A stretch of 40,172 nucleotides of DNA, from contig DAOUKT010000009.1 in NCBI GenBank assembly GCA_034421015.1, forward strand, positions 1 to 40,172. The letters are read 5' to 3'. This DNA comes from DAOUJW01 sp034421015 (GTDB lineage: Bacteria; Chloroflexota; Dehalococcoidia; Lucifugimonadales; UBA2985). Numbering within the stretch: the first letter of the stretch is position 1; every line of letters begins with the position of its first letter. Of the stretch, positions 1 through 8,360 are shown one piece after another. A program made the translations under genes and the position numbers. The notes under the pieces are model-generated. The model searched no databases. It was given only the letters and a program-made list of their open reading frames with translations, and was not told the origin of the DNA.

Positions 1-414
1 CAGATACCCGCATGAGAGGGGCCCTCCTAATGGTTTGTTCTCACCCAGAAGGATGGGCCCTTCTTCTATCTTCCTCCAACGCTACCGTCTCACATGTTTC
101 TGAACTTATTCACACTGAACATTGACCATTTGAGCGATCCACCAGCGGGGTCTCAAGGGTCGGCAGAAAATTGTCCGGAAACAGGTCTACTTCCCTCTTG
201 ACACCCCAATGGTGGGAGGCAATATCATCGTTAGAGTGACAATTCAGGGGAGACGGATTTCTCCCCGCGACTTCCAAGGCCACGTTCCGGCGCAGGCTTT
301 TGGCTTTGTTGAGGCCTTTCATGGGACCCCGGCCTCTTTTATCAGAGTACCCCGGCAAGCGGATTGCTATTTTCACTATTTTTGTGCTCTGTGGCACCAA
401 AAGGGGGAAAGTCT
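1..414. other. gene-free leader region with hairpins
   Basis: I see no convincing gene here; the open frames lack homology I recognise and a ribosome binding site. The stretch holds three stem-loops. Positions 16-24 pair with 55-63 (9 bp, one G-T). Positions 247-253 pair with 260-266 (7 bp perfect, 6-nt loop). Positions 311-316 pair with 331-336 (GAGGCC/GGCCTC), followed directly by TTTT, which resembles a terminator. A TTGACA at 198-203 is followed by the same CCCCAAT as the rny promoter near 35255, but it has no good -10 box. The first hairpin may belong to a gene ending upstream of the window. Confidence 0.5.
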
Positions 415-1254
415 ATGGTAAAAGCGGGCGCTTCTACCATCCACCTTCTCAGCGATGGGATTCTCAAGTGCGACGGAGGGGCTGTCTTCGGACAGGTCCC
501 CAAGGTCCTGTGGGAGCAGCAGGTCAAACCTGACAGGTGGAATCGGGTGAGCTTGGGGCTGAACTGCCTCCTCATCCGTACCGAGAACGAGAACGTGCTG
601 GTGGACACCGGTGTGGGCAAGAAGGAGACGGGCAAGCTGAAGGAGGTGTACGGCCTCTCGTCCAGCAAGCTCTCCAAGGCTCTGAAAGAGGTTGGGCTGT
701 CGGCCAAGGACATCGACAAGGTCATCCTGACCCACCTGGGCTTCGACCACTCCGGCGGTTGCACCAAGATAGACCGCTCCGGCAGTTGCATTCCGGCCTT
801 TCCAAGAGCAACGTACTACGTCCAGAAGGCGTGTTGGGACAACGCTATGGCTCCCAACGAGCGCGGCAAGGAGTCTCACAACGTAGAGGACTACTCCTGC
901 CTCAAGGACGCGGGCCAGTTGGAACTGCTCGAGGGCGATGCTGAGATACTGCCGGGACTCTGGGTCAAGGAGACGGGAGGCCGTTGCAGCGGTCACCAGG
1001 TCGTGAAGCTGGACTATGGAAGCGAGAAGGTGGTCTTTCTGGGCGACGTGATTCCCACGCCTCACCATCTGAACCTGTCCTACATCGCCGCCCACGACCA
1101 GTATCCCGAAGACACCCTTGAGATTAAACGGGAGCTGCTTGCCCAGGCTGCGAAGGACGGGTGGCTCGTGGTGTTCAGCCACGGCAGTGAAGAGCGGGCG
1201 GGTTATCTGGAAAAGCGCAACGGCGACATCAAGCTGCGCCCCGTCAGCCTCTAG
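415..1254 (+). CDS. MBL-fold metallo-hydrolase-like protein with altered metal site
   Basis: This 279-residue protein has the layout of metallo-beta-lactamase-fold hydrolases of the lactonase/glyoxalase-like COG0491 type. ATG 415 is chosen because GGGGGAAAG lies just upstream; an earlier in-frame start would add 17 residues without a binding site. The first metal motif reads HLGFDH (residues 107-112), where the family has HxHxDH, so the second histidine is Gly109. The third-histidine motif, normally GGHTxGH, reads GGRCSGH (188-194), with Arg190 in place of His. Asp211 (GD motif) and a late His256 (FSH) are kept. The substrate is unknown. With two of the usual zinc ligands changed it may bind one metal, bind differently, or be inactive. 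It stands alone, followed by palindromic repeats. Confidence 0.85.
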   Translation: MVKAGASTIHLLSDGILKCDGGAVFGQVPKVLWEQQVKPDRWNRVSLGLNCLLIRTENENVLVDTGVGKKETGKLKEVYGLSSSKLSKALKEVGLSAKDIDKVILTHLGFDHSGGCTKIDRSGSCIPAFPRATYYVQKACWDNAMAPNERGKESHNVEDYSCLKDAGQLELLEGDAEILPGLWVKETGGRCSGHQVVKLDYGSEKVVFLGDVIPTPHHLNLSYIAAHDQYPEDTLEIKRELLAQAAKDGWLVVFSHGSEERAGYLEKRNGDIKLRPVSL

Positions 1255-1321
1255 ACCTGATGAAAGGGCGGGTATTCTCTATACGGGTTGGTAACGCCAA
1301 CGCCAATTGGAGCGCAACTCC

Positions 1322-1388
1322 CTTCCCGCTCATAGCCTGCCCCGTACTGGATACGGGGGTGAGTCGGTCGAACCATTTGAGCGGGAAG
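1322..1388. repeat. nested palindromic repeat, copy 1
   Basis: A 10-bp perfect inverted repeat (1322-1331 with 1379-1388, CTTCCCGCTC/GAGCGGGAAG) encloses a second hairpin, CCCCGTA-ctgga-TACGGGG (1340-1346 with 1352-1358). The inner block at 1335-1361 recurs almost unchanged at 11837-11863, where it is again enclosed by a TCCCGC-type palindrome. This is a dispersed REP/MITE-like element with no coding potential I trust. Confidence 0.75.
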
Positions 1389-1403
1389 ACTGTGAACATA
1401 GCC

Positions 1404-1446
1404 GACACCGCTCATCTACTTCGACAAGCTCAGTATGAGCGGTGTC
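1404..1446. repeat. 12-bp inverted repeat element
   Basis: Positions 1404-1415 (GACACCGCTCAT) and 1435-1446 are perfect reverse complements around a 19-nt loop containing TTCGACAAGCTCAG. Sequences of this TTCGACAAGCTCAG...ATGAGCGG type occur widely as intergenic repeats in bacterial genomes and metagenomes (recalled knowledge, not searched here). Confidence 0.7.
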
Positions 1447-1481
1447 CTGCACCTTAACCAACGCCTGTAAGAGAATACCAA

Positions 1482-1509
1482 GCGGCGGCGTCTAGCAGAA
1501 GGCCGCCGT
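1482..1509 (-). terminator. candidate terminator after mtaB
   Basis: A GC-rich stem of 7 perfect base pairs plus one G-T (1482-1489 with 1502-1509, 12-nt loop) lies a few bases past the mtaB stop codon. On the minus strand it is followed only by a weakly T-rich tract, so it could instead be part of the adjacent repeat cluster. Confidence 0.4.
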
Positions 1510-1515
1510 CGTCTC

Positions 1516-2826
1516 CTATTTCAGGGCCGGCTCTCCCAGGAGCCACGCCCCGCGATCCTCAATGAGCCTCGTTGCGGTGATTGAGTTGCCCAGCCGCTCA
1601 TCGACCCTCGCGTAGACTGGCGCGTAGTTGTCCGTCAGCCCCGACCAGAGCCATCCGTCGGCGTCCTTCACTCGCTCTTCCCAGAGGACGGGGCGCACCT
1701 GCCCAAGCAGGCTACGACGGAAGTCGGCGGCGTGGCGCCCAGCCAGGTCCAGCAGCATGTCCACACGACGGCCCTTGGTCACGGGGTCTACCATGTCTCC
1801 GTAGTGGGCAGCGGACGTGCCGGGCCTCACGGAGTACGGGAAGACGTGCATGTCAGAGAAGGCCATCTCCTGGCAGAAGTTGTATGTCTCCTGGAACTCC
1901 TCCTCGGTTTCGCCCGGAAAGCCGGACAGGACGTCGGTTGTGATTGACGCGCCCGCGACCCTGGATCGGACAAGCTCAACTGCGCCGGCGAAGCGCTCAG
2001 CCGTGTATCTGCGCCTCATCCGCCGGAGGACGCTGTTGCTGCCGCTCTGAAGGGGCAGGTGGAAGTGCGGGCACAGGCGGGAGTCGTCCCACAGGCTCAG
2101 CAGGCCCTCCCCTATCTCCTGGGCCTGAAGCGACGACACCCTTACGCGGGGTATGGTGGTCTGGTCCAGAACGGCCTCCAGCAGACGCTTGAGGCTGGCG
2201 CCCGGAATGTCGAAGCCGTAGGACCCAAGCTGTGTTCCAGTCAAGACCACTTCCCGGAAACCCTGCTCCTCCAGAGCGCGGACCTGGGCTACGAGGTCGT
2301 CCGGGGGTATGCTGCGCTCCCGGCCCCGCACCTTGGGCACAATGCAGTAGGCGCAGACCTGGTTGCACCCCTCCTGAATCTTGACCATTGCCCTCGTGCG
2401 GAGCGCGCCGCCCGGCGTCCCGGCGCTCCCGATCGCGTCCCCTGTGGCACAGGGGATCGCGGCGTCTCCCATGAGCTCCGTTACGCGCTGCACCAGCACA
2501 CCCTTGTCCGTGTTGCCCAGCACGAGGTCGACGTCCTGAAGGGCCTCCAGCTCCCCTGGCGAACGCTGGGCGTAGCAGCCCGTCGCCACGACGAGGGACG
2601 CGGGACTGCCCCTGCGTGCCGCCCTGAGCGATTGCCGCGCCTTCCGGTCCGCGACGTGGGTGACGGTGCAGGTGTTCAGCACGTAGACATCGGCCGGCTG
2701 GCCCGCGTCGACAACCAGGTATCCCGCGGCCGCAAACCGCTGGGCCAGGGCCTGGGAGTCGGCCTGGTTCAGCTTGCATCCCTGGGTCTCGATGGCCACG
2801 GTTCGGAAGGACTCTTCGGGGGACAT
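1516..2826 (-). CDS. mtaB: tRNA t6A37 methylthiotransferase MtaB
   Basis: MtaB is a radical-SAM methylthiotransferase that converts t6A to ms2t6A at position 37 of ANN-decoding tRNAs. The 436-residue protein has the expected order. The N-terminal UPF0004 domain carries its three cluster cysteines, Cys17 (TQGCKLN), Cys53 (LNTCTV) and Cys84 (TGCYAQ). The radical-SAM CxxxCxxC motif is at Cys154/158/161 (CNQVCAYC). The last 60 or so residues form a TRAM-like RNA-binding domain. The QGCKLNQAD start and the length fit MtaB better than MiaB or RimO. It is divergent from fabF. The ATG lies only 9 bases from a perfect TATAAT, so the transcript is probably leaderless or nearly so, and there is no Shine-Dalgarno sequence. 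Confidence 0.93.
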   Translation of the reverse strand: MSPEESFRTVAIETQGCKLNQADSQALAQRFAAAGYLVVDAGQPADVYVLNTCTVTHVADRKARQSLRAARRGSPASLVVATGCYAQRSPGELEALQDVDLVLGNTDKGVLVQRVTELMGDAAIPCATGDAIGSAGTPGGALRTRAMVKIQEGCNQVCAYCIVPKVRGRERSIPPDDLVAQVRALEEQGFREVVLTGTQLGSYGFDIPGASLKRLLEAVLDQTTIPRVRVSSLQAQEIGEGLLSLWDDSRLCPHFHLPLQSGSNSVLRRMRRRYTAERFAGAVELVRSRVAGASITTDVLSGFPGETEEEFQETYNFCQEMAFSDMHVFPYSVRPGTSAAHYGDMVDPVTKGRRVDMLLDLAGRHAADFRRSLLGQVRPVLWEERVKDADGWLWSGLTDNYAPVYARVDERLGNSITATRLIEDRGAWLLGEPALK

Positions 2827-2835
2827 AGCAGTGGC

Positions 2836-2864
2836 ATTATAGATACAACCCAGTCGACAGACAA
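2836..2864 (-). promoter_or_regulatory. mtaB promoter, near-leaderless
   Basis: On the minus strand TTGTCT (2859-2864) is followed by 17 bases and then TATAAT (2836-2841). The start codon begins 9 bases after the -10 box, so transcription would begin at or within a few bases of the ATG. Confidence 0.75.
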
Positions 2865-2907
2865 CAACACCTCCACCGAAAAATCCCCCTTCCCTTTTGT
2901 GAGAGTG

Positions 2908-2938
2908 TTTACAAACAGCGCAACAGGTCTGGTAAAAT
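2908..2938 (+). promoter_or_regulatory. candidate fabF promoter
   Basis: TTTACA (2908-2913) and TAAAAT (2933-2938) are 19 bases apart, with an extended -10 (TGGTAAAAT). This places a start site about 75 bases before the fabF TTG. The spacer is longer than ideal, so the -35 assignment is uncertain. Confidence 0.5.
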
Positions 2939-3018
2939 ACACCAAATATCTTGCCGATCTTGCCGCAGGAGGCAGCATCCTCAAGCAGTTGCGCTGCTTA
3001 TTGAAAGGAACCGGACAA

Positions 3019-4260
3019 TTGACTAAGAGAATTGTAGTTACAGGTCTTGGAATCATAAGCCCCGTTGGACTGAGCGCCGTGACCACCTGGGACTCACTTC
3101 TGGCGGGAAGGTCCGGGGTGGACTACATCAGCGACTTTGACCCTGAGCCGTTTCAGACCAAGATCGCAGCCGAAGTGAAGGGGTTTGAACCTACGGACTA
3201 CCTGGACCGCAAGGAAGCCAGGCGAATGGACCGCTTCGTCCAGTTTGCCGCCGTGGCATCCCAGGAGGCCGTGGCCAACGCCGGCCTCGACTTGGAGAAG
3301 GAGCCCGCGGAGAGGGTTTCGGTGATGATCGGCAGCGGCATCGGCGGCATACGCACCCTGTCGGAGGGCTTTGGCACGCTGTACGAGAAGGGCCCGACCA
3401 AGGTCAATCCCTTCCTCATTCCCATGATGCTGGGAGACATGGCGTCCGGGAGGGTCTCGATGCTGATGGGAGCCAAGGGGCCAAACTACAGCGCGCTCTC
3501 CTCCTGCTCCACCGGCGCGGACACCATCGGCGAGGCGGCGCTGGTGATCCAGAGGGGCGACGCAGATGTCGCCATAACCGGGGGCAGCGAAGCGGCGATA
3601 TGTCCCATCGGCATCGCCGGCTTCAACGCCTGCAACGCCCTGTCGAGCAGGAACGACGACCCCCAGCGCGCCTCCCGCCCATTCGACGCCCAGCGAGACG
3701 GGTTTGTCATGGGGGAAGGCTCAGGAATCCTCATCCTTGAGAGCCTTGAGCACGCCCTGGAGCGGGGCGCTACTCCTATAGCCGAGCTCATCGGCTACGG
3801 CGCAACGGCCGACGCTCACCACATCACGCAGCCCGCGCCGGAGGGTGAGGGCGGCGCGAGGGCCATGCGCATGGCCCTGAAGAAGGCGGGCCTGGGGCCA
3901 AAAGACGTGGACTACATCAACGCCCACGGCACGTCGACGCCAATGAACGACAAGTTTGAGACCATGGCCATAAGGTCCGTGTTCGGCGAAGAGGCCTACA
4001 AGATACCGGTAAGCTCCACCAAGTCCATGACCGGCCACCTCCTGGGAGCCGCGGGCGCGCTGGAGGCGGCCATCGCCGTCCTGGCCATCTGCAACGGCGC
4101 AATCCCTCCGACCATAAACCTTGAGGAGCCGGACCCGGACTGCGACCTGGACTACACGCCCTATACGCCGCGCCGCGGCAGGGTGAGGACGGCCATCTCC
4201 AACTCCCTGGGCTTCGGCGGGCACAACACCTGCCTCGCCTTCAGGAGCTACGAGGGCTAG
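3019..4260 (+). CDS. fabF: beta-ketoacyl-ACP synthase II
   Basis: FabF extends acyl-ACP chains by decarboxylative condensation with malonyl-ACP in type II fatty acid synthesis. The 413-residue protein begins at TTG 3019, with GAAAGGAA 8 bases upstream; from there it reads LTKRIVVTGLG, the normal N-terminus of the family. The same frame stays open for 960 bases upstream, antisense to mtaB, but that part is not protein-like. The catalytic triad Cys163 (SSCSTGA), His303 (NAHGTSTP) and His340 (TGHLLGAAGALE) falls at exactly the E. coli FabF numbering. No acyl carrier protein or other fab gene is adjacent, so it is a solitary condensing enzyme in this window. Confidence 0.96.
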   Translation: MTKRIVVTGLGIISPVGLSAVTTWDSLLAGRSGVDYISDFDPEPFQTKIAAEVKGFEPTDYLDRKEARRMDRFVQFAAVASQEAVANAGLDLEKEPAERVSVMIGSGIGGIRTLSEGFGTLYEKGPTKVNPFLIPMMLGDMASGRVSMLMGAKGPNYSALSSCSTGADTIGEAALVIQRGDADVAITGGSEAAICPIGIAGFNACNALSSRNDDPQRASRPFDAQRDGFVMGEGSGILILESLEHALERGATPIAELIGYGATADAHHITQPAPEGEGGARAMRMALKKAGLGPKDVDYINAHGTSTPMNDKFETMAIRSVFGEEAYKIPVSSTKSMTGHLLGAAGALEAAIAVLAICNGAIPPTINLEEPDPDCDLDYTPYTPRRGRVRTAISNSLGFGGHNTCLAFRSYEG

Positions 4261-4291
4261 GGCGCTGTCTGCGGGCGCTCTGGACTGGCCG

Positions 4292-5236
4292 ATGAATAGG
4301 GGGCGATTCGGCGGTCTTGTAATGTGCGTTATCGCGCTTCTGGCAGTCGCGGCCTGCGGCGACTCGGGTGTCTCAGAGAGTACCCCAGTAGCTACGGATA
4401 CCTTGGCCGCTACCACAACAGTTCTGGCAGATAACGATAGCGATACTGCAACGCCGACCCCTACGCCAATCACGTTGGCTGATGCTATGGGAGAGCTAAC
4501 CACCCCCACACCAACGCCTACCCCGGAATTGATGATTACGCCGAGAGGAGACGAGGAAAGCGAGCCTATCAGCGTACTTGAGGCTGAGATGCGGGCGCGA
4601 TGTTTGCACCTGGTGAGGGGTACCGAAGATGCCATGACTTACTCTGAGTTCAGGGAGTTGGACCCCGACAATATGAGCGACCTGGAACGGGTGCTTTGGA
4701 GGGAAGTTGACGAAAGCTATATTTGTCTCGACTACTGGAGCGAATCCTTGTCGCTAGAGAACGCCGACAAGAGGAACGAGTCATTTCGGTTTGCTTGCTA
4801 CCACGATTTAACCAGCCAACGCGAGTACCGACGAGAGGGGTCAAATGGCGGGATAGTTGACCAATACGCGCGCATAGCCAATTGGATTGATATGCCGGGA
4901 CAGGATTTGTTGGCGTTGGAGACGCGCCCTATTGATTACGTGGTAGCCGAATATGAGCGGCAGCGTCAAGGACACAGAACCACCAATGAAGATGAATGGT
5001 ACAAGATTTTAGAGGCGTGGCCGCGATACAACCATTTTGAGTTACCGAATTACGGCAATGGTGATGCAGATTCGTGCGTGTACTTTTACCCGCAAATGTT
5101 CACAGGGCGGTGGATTCCAATTGACACCCCACTTACGTTGCATCATCCTAACAGCACCCCCACTCCTGCGGCGACTGCTGAAGCAATACGGGAAACATGG
5201 GAGGAGCGGGACTGGCCGCTTTATTGGAGCAACTGA
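4292..5236 (+). CDS. Thr/Pro-rich lipoprotein of unknown function
   Basis: This 314-residue protein has a type II signal peptide: basic MNRGR, a hydrophobic stretch and lipobox LAVAAC with the lipidated Cys at residue 22. A Thr-Pro repeat linker (TPTPTP at two places, about residues 50-80) follows, as in many surface lipoproteins of Chloroflexota. The rest is a soluble acidic domain with several cysteines (RCLHL, YICLDY, FACYHD, DSCVYF), possibly disulfide-bonded outside the membrane. I do not recognise the domain. Its base composition is clearly more A+T-rich than fabF and recJ on either side. Its stop codon lies 6 bases before the next gene, suggesting co-transcription. Ribosome binding is weak and no promoter was seen. 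Confidence 0.8.
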   Translation: MNRGRFGGLVMCVIALLAVAACGDSGVSESTPVATDTLAATTTVLADNDSDTATPTPTPITLADAMGELTTPTPTPTPELMITPRGDEESEPISVLEAEMRARCLHLVRGTEDAMTYSEFRELDPDNMSDLERVLWREVDESYICLDYWSESLSLENADKRNESFRFACYHDLTSQREYRREGSNGGIVDQYARIANWIDMPGQDLLALETRPIDYVVAEYERQRQGHRTTNEDEWYKILEAWPRYNHFELPNYGNGDADSCVYFYPQMFTGRWIPIDTPLTLHHPNSTPTPAATAEAIRETWEERDWPLYWSN

Positions 5237-5242
5237 GGAATC

Positions 5243-6637
5243 TTGACACTATCACCGCTAACCCAGCTGGGCCACCTGATTGGAGAAAGTAGACAAGGGC
5301 TTTTGGAACAACTAATGACCGCCCCTTTCAGGATTGACTATGAGTGGCTGTCCCGCGACCATGGCGACGAGGTAGAGCGGGTTACCCTGGCTGAACTAAC
5401 AATTCTCTTTGGAGAATCCCTCTGCGCCACCAGGGTGGAGGACGTGTTAGCCAGGAGCGTCCGCTCATCCGCACGGCTGTCTGCCGTCCGCCTTGCCGAG
5501 TGGTTTGCGGTTAACTGGTGGCGGCTGCGCTGGGAACCGCGAGCCAACACTCTCTCCTGGCGGATGAGCCACAAGGTTTCGAACGTAGGAGGAGGATACG
5601 TCTGGCCTGACCTGTCCTTCAGCACGGATTGGGAATCAGTTCAAGTTAGCGCCCGTCAAACCGAAGGCTGGGAAGGCGAACCAATCCGATATTTGAAGGA
5701 CTTCGACACCCGCATCTCCCCTGATGAGTTTGAGAAGGGGGTTGATGACTTCATCAATGGGACTATTGCCAGGCTGTCAAGCGCCTTGAAAACGCCCACT
5801 GAAATAAGTGAATTGTGGGAACAAGTAAAATACGAACGCCAAGACCCTGGGCTGTCAGAGGCGCGCAAACTGGAGGCCTGCATGGGTTATGACCCCAACG
5901 AAGCGCCGGATGGGCTGATTGACCTTCTTCAAGGAGCCAGAGATTCCTATGGCAGGGATGCCATACAAGAATTAGCCGCCGCCTCCAAGGATCAAACAAT
6001 GACTCACATTGAAACACTTTGCCAAAGTGCGGCAAGTGATGTCAGTGTGGTACGTATCCCTGATTATGACAAAATCCGACACTGCGTCATCGAACATGCC
6101 AATAGCTTTGACGCTCCTTGGAGGCGAGCTAGTGATGCAGCCAGAATCGCCCGGGAATCTTGGGGATTGAACAGTAACGTTGACACGTTGACACTTTCTC
6201 AAATGTTTGGCATACCTGTAGAGGATTTTGCGCAAGTCAATTCGATTAACCCGCCACCCCTCACTGCTGGGCTTCGCAGCGACGACGTTCCGGAACAGTT
6301 CGGCTTCTTGTCTAATAGACGGCATCCGGCCGCACGCCGTTTTGCGCCTGCGCGTTTGGTGGCTGACCACCTGACTGTACCTGACAACGAGCGGTTGCTG
6401 CCCGCCACTGACTCCAAAACCGCCAGGCAGAAGTTTCAACGCGCCTTTGCCCAGGAATTCCTGTGTCCTTTCGACGACTTGATGCGCTATTTCGGTGCGG
6501 ATACTCCTACCGACGATGCAATCGACGAGGCCGCCGCACATTTTGAAGTTTCTCCCCGTTTGGTAGAAACTGCTCTGGTCAATAATGGAGTTTTGGATCG
6601 CGAGACTTTGGACGATTGGCCCGGCCATGAGTTATAG
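5243..6637 (+). CDS. ImmA/IrrE-like protein lacking the HExxH site
   Basis: This 464-residue protein starts at TTG 5243 with GAGGA overlapping the stop of the lipoprotein gene, so translation is probably coupled. The C-terminal third resembles ImmA/IrrE (COG2856) metallopeptidases. RRFAPARLVADHL (about residues 364-377) sits where those proteins have RxRFxxAHELGH. RAFAQEFLCP (about 400-409) matches the family's ANxFAAELLMP, and a helix-turn-helix-like tail (AAHFEVSPRLVETALVNNG) completes it. The two metal-binding positions of HExxH are not conserved; only a terminal His remains. Residues 1-330 are unrecognised and rich in Trp. It could be a dead protease that acts as a regulator or binding partner. 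The assignment rests on the C-terminal pattern only. Confidence 0.6.
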   Translation: MTLSPLTQLGHLIGESRQGLLEQLMTAPFRIDYEWLSRDHGDEVERVTLAELTILFGESLCATRVEDVLARSVRSSARLSAVRLAEWFAVNWWRLRWEPRANTLSWRMSHKVSNVGGGYVWPDLSFSTDWESVQVSARQTEGWEGEPIRYLKDFDTRISPDEFEKGVDDFINGTIARLSSALKTPTEISELWEQVKYERQDPGLSEARKLEACMGYDPNEAPDGLIDLLQGARDSYGRDAIQELAAASKDQTMTHIETLCQSAASDVSVVRIPDYDKIRHCVIEHANSFDAPWRRASDAARIARESWGLNSNVDTLTLSQMFGIPVEDFAQVNSINPPPLTAGLRSDDVPEQFGFLSNRRHPAARRFAPARLVADHLTVPDNERLLPATDSKTARQKFQRAFAQEFLCPFDDLMRYFGADTPTDDAIDEAAAHFEVSPRLVETALVNNGVLDRETLDDWPGHEL

Positions 6638-6643
6638 CGGACG

Positions 6644-8341
6644 TTGCAAGCCTTGACCACCCGTAAGGAATGGCGGGTTGCGCCCCGCGCTCCCGCCGGC
6701 ATCGCCGGCCGGCTGGCAGCCTACTCCCCGCTGGCTGCCCAGCTCCTCTACAACCGGGGCGTGACAGACCTGCCATCCGCCAGGGCGTTTCTCTCCACGG
6801 ACGAGAAGCTCCTGGAAGACCCGTTCCTGCTTCCCAACATTGAACCGGCAGTCCAGAGGATTCATCGCGCCATCCGCAGCGGCGAGACCATCGGCGTCTT
6901 CGGGGACTTCGATGCCGACGGCGTGACCGGCACGGCGCTGCTTGTAGAGGGACTCACCGGGCTGGGCGCCAGGGTTGTCCCGTATCTGCCGCACCGGGTC
7001 AGGGAGGGCCACGGCCTGAACTCCCAGGCCATTCGCGCCCTCCGCGAGCAGGGCGTCACCCTGCTCATCACCGTCGACTGCGGCGTGACCTCCGTGGAGG
7101 AGGTCGGCGAGGCCGCATCCCTGGGAATGGACACCGTCATAACTGACCATCACACTCCCCTGCCACAGCTTCCCGATGCCTGCGCCATTGTAAACCCCAA
7201 GCTGGACGGCTCCTCCTACCCGTTTCCACACCTGGCGGGCGTGGGTCTCGCGTTCAAGCTGGTGTCGGCCCTGTACGCCTACATGGAGAGGCCGTGGGAC
7301 GAGACGCTGCTCCAGCTCGCGGCCCTGGGCACCGTGACCGACGTGACCCCCCTTGTGGGCGAGAACCGGTACATCGTGGCCGAAGGGCTTCGCTCCCTCA
7401 ACTCCAATCCCAGGCCGGGCCTCTTGGAGCTGCTGCGCCTGGCGGGTCTGGACGTTGGTGAGCTTGACACCGAGACGATCTCCTACACCCTGGGGCCTCG
7501 GCTCAACGCCCCCGGCCGTCTGGAGCACGCCATGAGCGCCTACGATCTTCTACGCGCCGGCAGCGCGGAAGAGGCCATGCCAATGGCCCACGAGCTTGAG
7601 CGCATGAACCGTGACCGTCAAGGAATGACCCAGAAGGCGGTTGAAGCCGTGAGGGGTCTGGTGGGCGCGGAGCCTCCCGCGTCGCCGATAACGGTGCTGT
7701 GGAGCGAGGAGTTCCCCCCAGGCATTGCGGGCCTCCTTGCCAGCCGCCTTGTGGACGAACGATGGCGCCCGGCGATAGTCGTGTCACTGCAGGACGGTCT
7801 GGGCAGAGGGAGCGGTCGGAGCATACCGGGGTTCGACCTGTCGGCCGCGCTGTCGGAGTGCCGCGACCTGTTCGATCGCTTCGGCGGGCATCCCAGGGCG
7901 GCGGGCTTCGTCATTCCCCGCGAGAGGCTGCCCGACCTGAAGGAGCGCATTGAGGCGATTGCCGACAGGGAGATTGGCGGCGCCGACCTCCGGCCCGCCA
8001 TAGACATAGACGCGCACGTGCGATTGGCGACTCTCATGGGTGACAACTTCCGGTTCCTCCGGGACCTGGCCCCCTATGGCGAGGGCAATCCCACGCCCGT
8101 ATTCATGACCAAAGGGGTCAAGGCGGTGGACGTCCAGCAGGTTGGCGCCCAGGGCAATCACCTGCGGATGAAGCTGCAGCACGAGGGGGCGGTGTGGGAC
8201 GCAATGGCCTTTGGCCGCGGCGGCGACTGGAACGGCGAGACTGACCTCCTCGACATCGTGTTCACGCTTAGCGTGAACACCTGGAGAGGGTCGAGGACCA
8301 TCAAGCTGATAGTCGAGGACTTCCGACAGGCCGGGCCTTAA
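6644..8341 (+). CDS. recJ: single-stranded-DNA exonuclease RecJ
   Basis: RecJ degrades single-stranded DNA 5' to 3' in recombination and base-excision or mismatch repair. The 565-residue protein carries the DHH-family motifs in order: GDFDADGVTG (Asp88, Asp90, Asp92), VDCGVTS (Asp145), ITDHH (168-170), and GRGSGRSIPGFDL with GGHPRAAGF in the DHHA1 region; the oligonucleotide-binding part follows. TTG 6644 is the farthest upstream start that does not overlap the previous gene; TTG 6653 is an alternative, and neither has a strong ribosome binding site. G+C content jumps back up relative to the preceding insert. It converges on lgt with an 18-bp gap. Confidence 0.94.
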   Translation: MQALTTRKEWRVAPRAPAGIAGRLAAYSPLAAQLLYNRGVTDLPSARAFLSTDEKLLEDPFLLPNIEPAVQRIHRAIRSGETIGVFGDFDADGVTGTALLVEGLTGLGARVVPYLPHRVREGHGLNSQAIRALREQGVTLLITVDCGVTSVEEVGEAASLGMDTVITDHHTPLPQLPDACAIVNPKLDGSSYPFPHLAGVGLAFKLVSALYAYMERPWDETLLQLAALGTVTDVTPLVGENRYIVAEGLRSLNSNPRPGLLELLRLAGLDVGELDTETISYTLGPRLNAPGRLEHAMSAYDLLRAGSAEEAMPMAHELERMNRDRQGMTQKAVEAVRGLVGAEPPASPITVLWSEEFPPGIAGLLASRLVDERWRPAIVVSLQDGLGRGSGRSIPGFDLSAALSECRDLFDRFGGHPRAAGFVIPRERLPDLKERIEAIADREIGGADLRPAIDIDAHVRLATLMGDNFRFLRDLAPYGEGNPTPVFMTKGVKAVDVQQVGAQGNHLRMKLQHEGAVWDAMAFGRGGDWNGETDLLDIVFTLSVNTWRGSRTIKLIVEDFRQAGP

Positions 8342-8360
8342 TCGCCTAGGTGTCTCTCTC

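Noticed and set aside
110..400. 96-codon minus-strand frame in the leader region
   Set aside because: Low-complexity basic product without binding site, promoter or recognisable motif.
1260..1457. 65-codon frame after the MBL gene
   Set aside because: It runs through the palindromic repeats (LLRQAQYERC is repeat-derived) and has no ribosome binding site.
2059..3018. 960-base N-terminal extension of fabF
   Set aside because: It is antisense to mtaB, has no FabF-like content, and the TTG at 3019 with its ribosome binding site gives exact family length and catalytic numbering.
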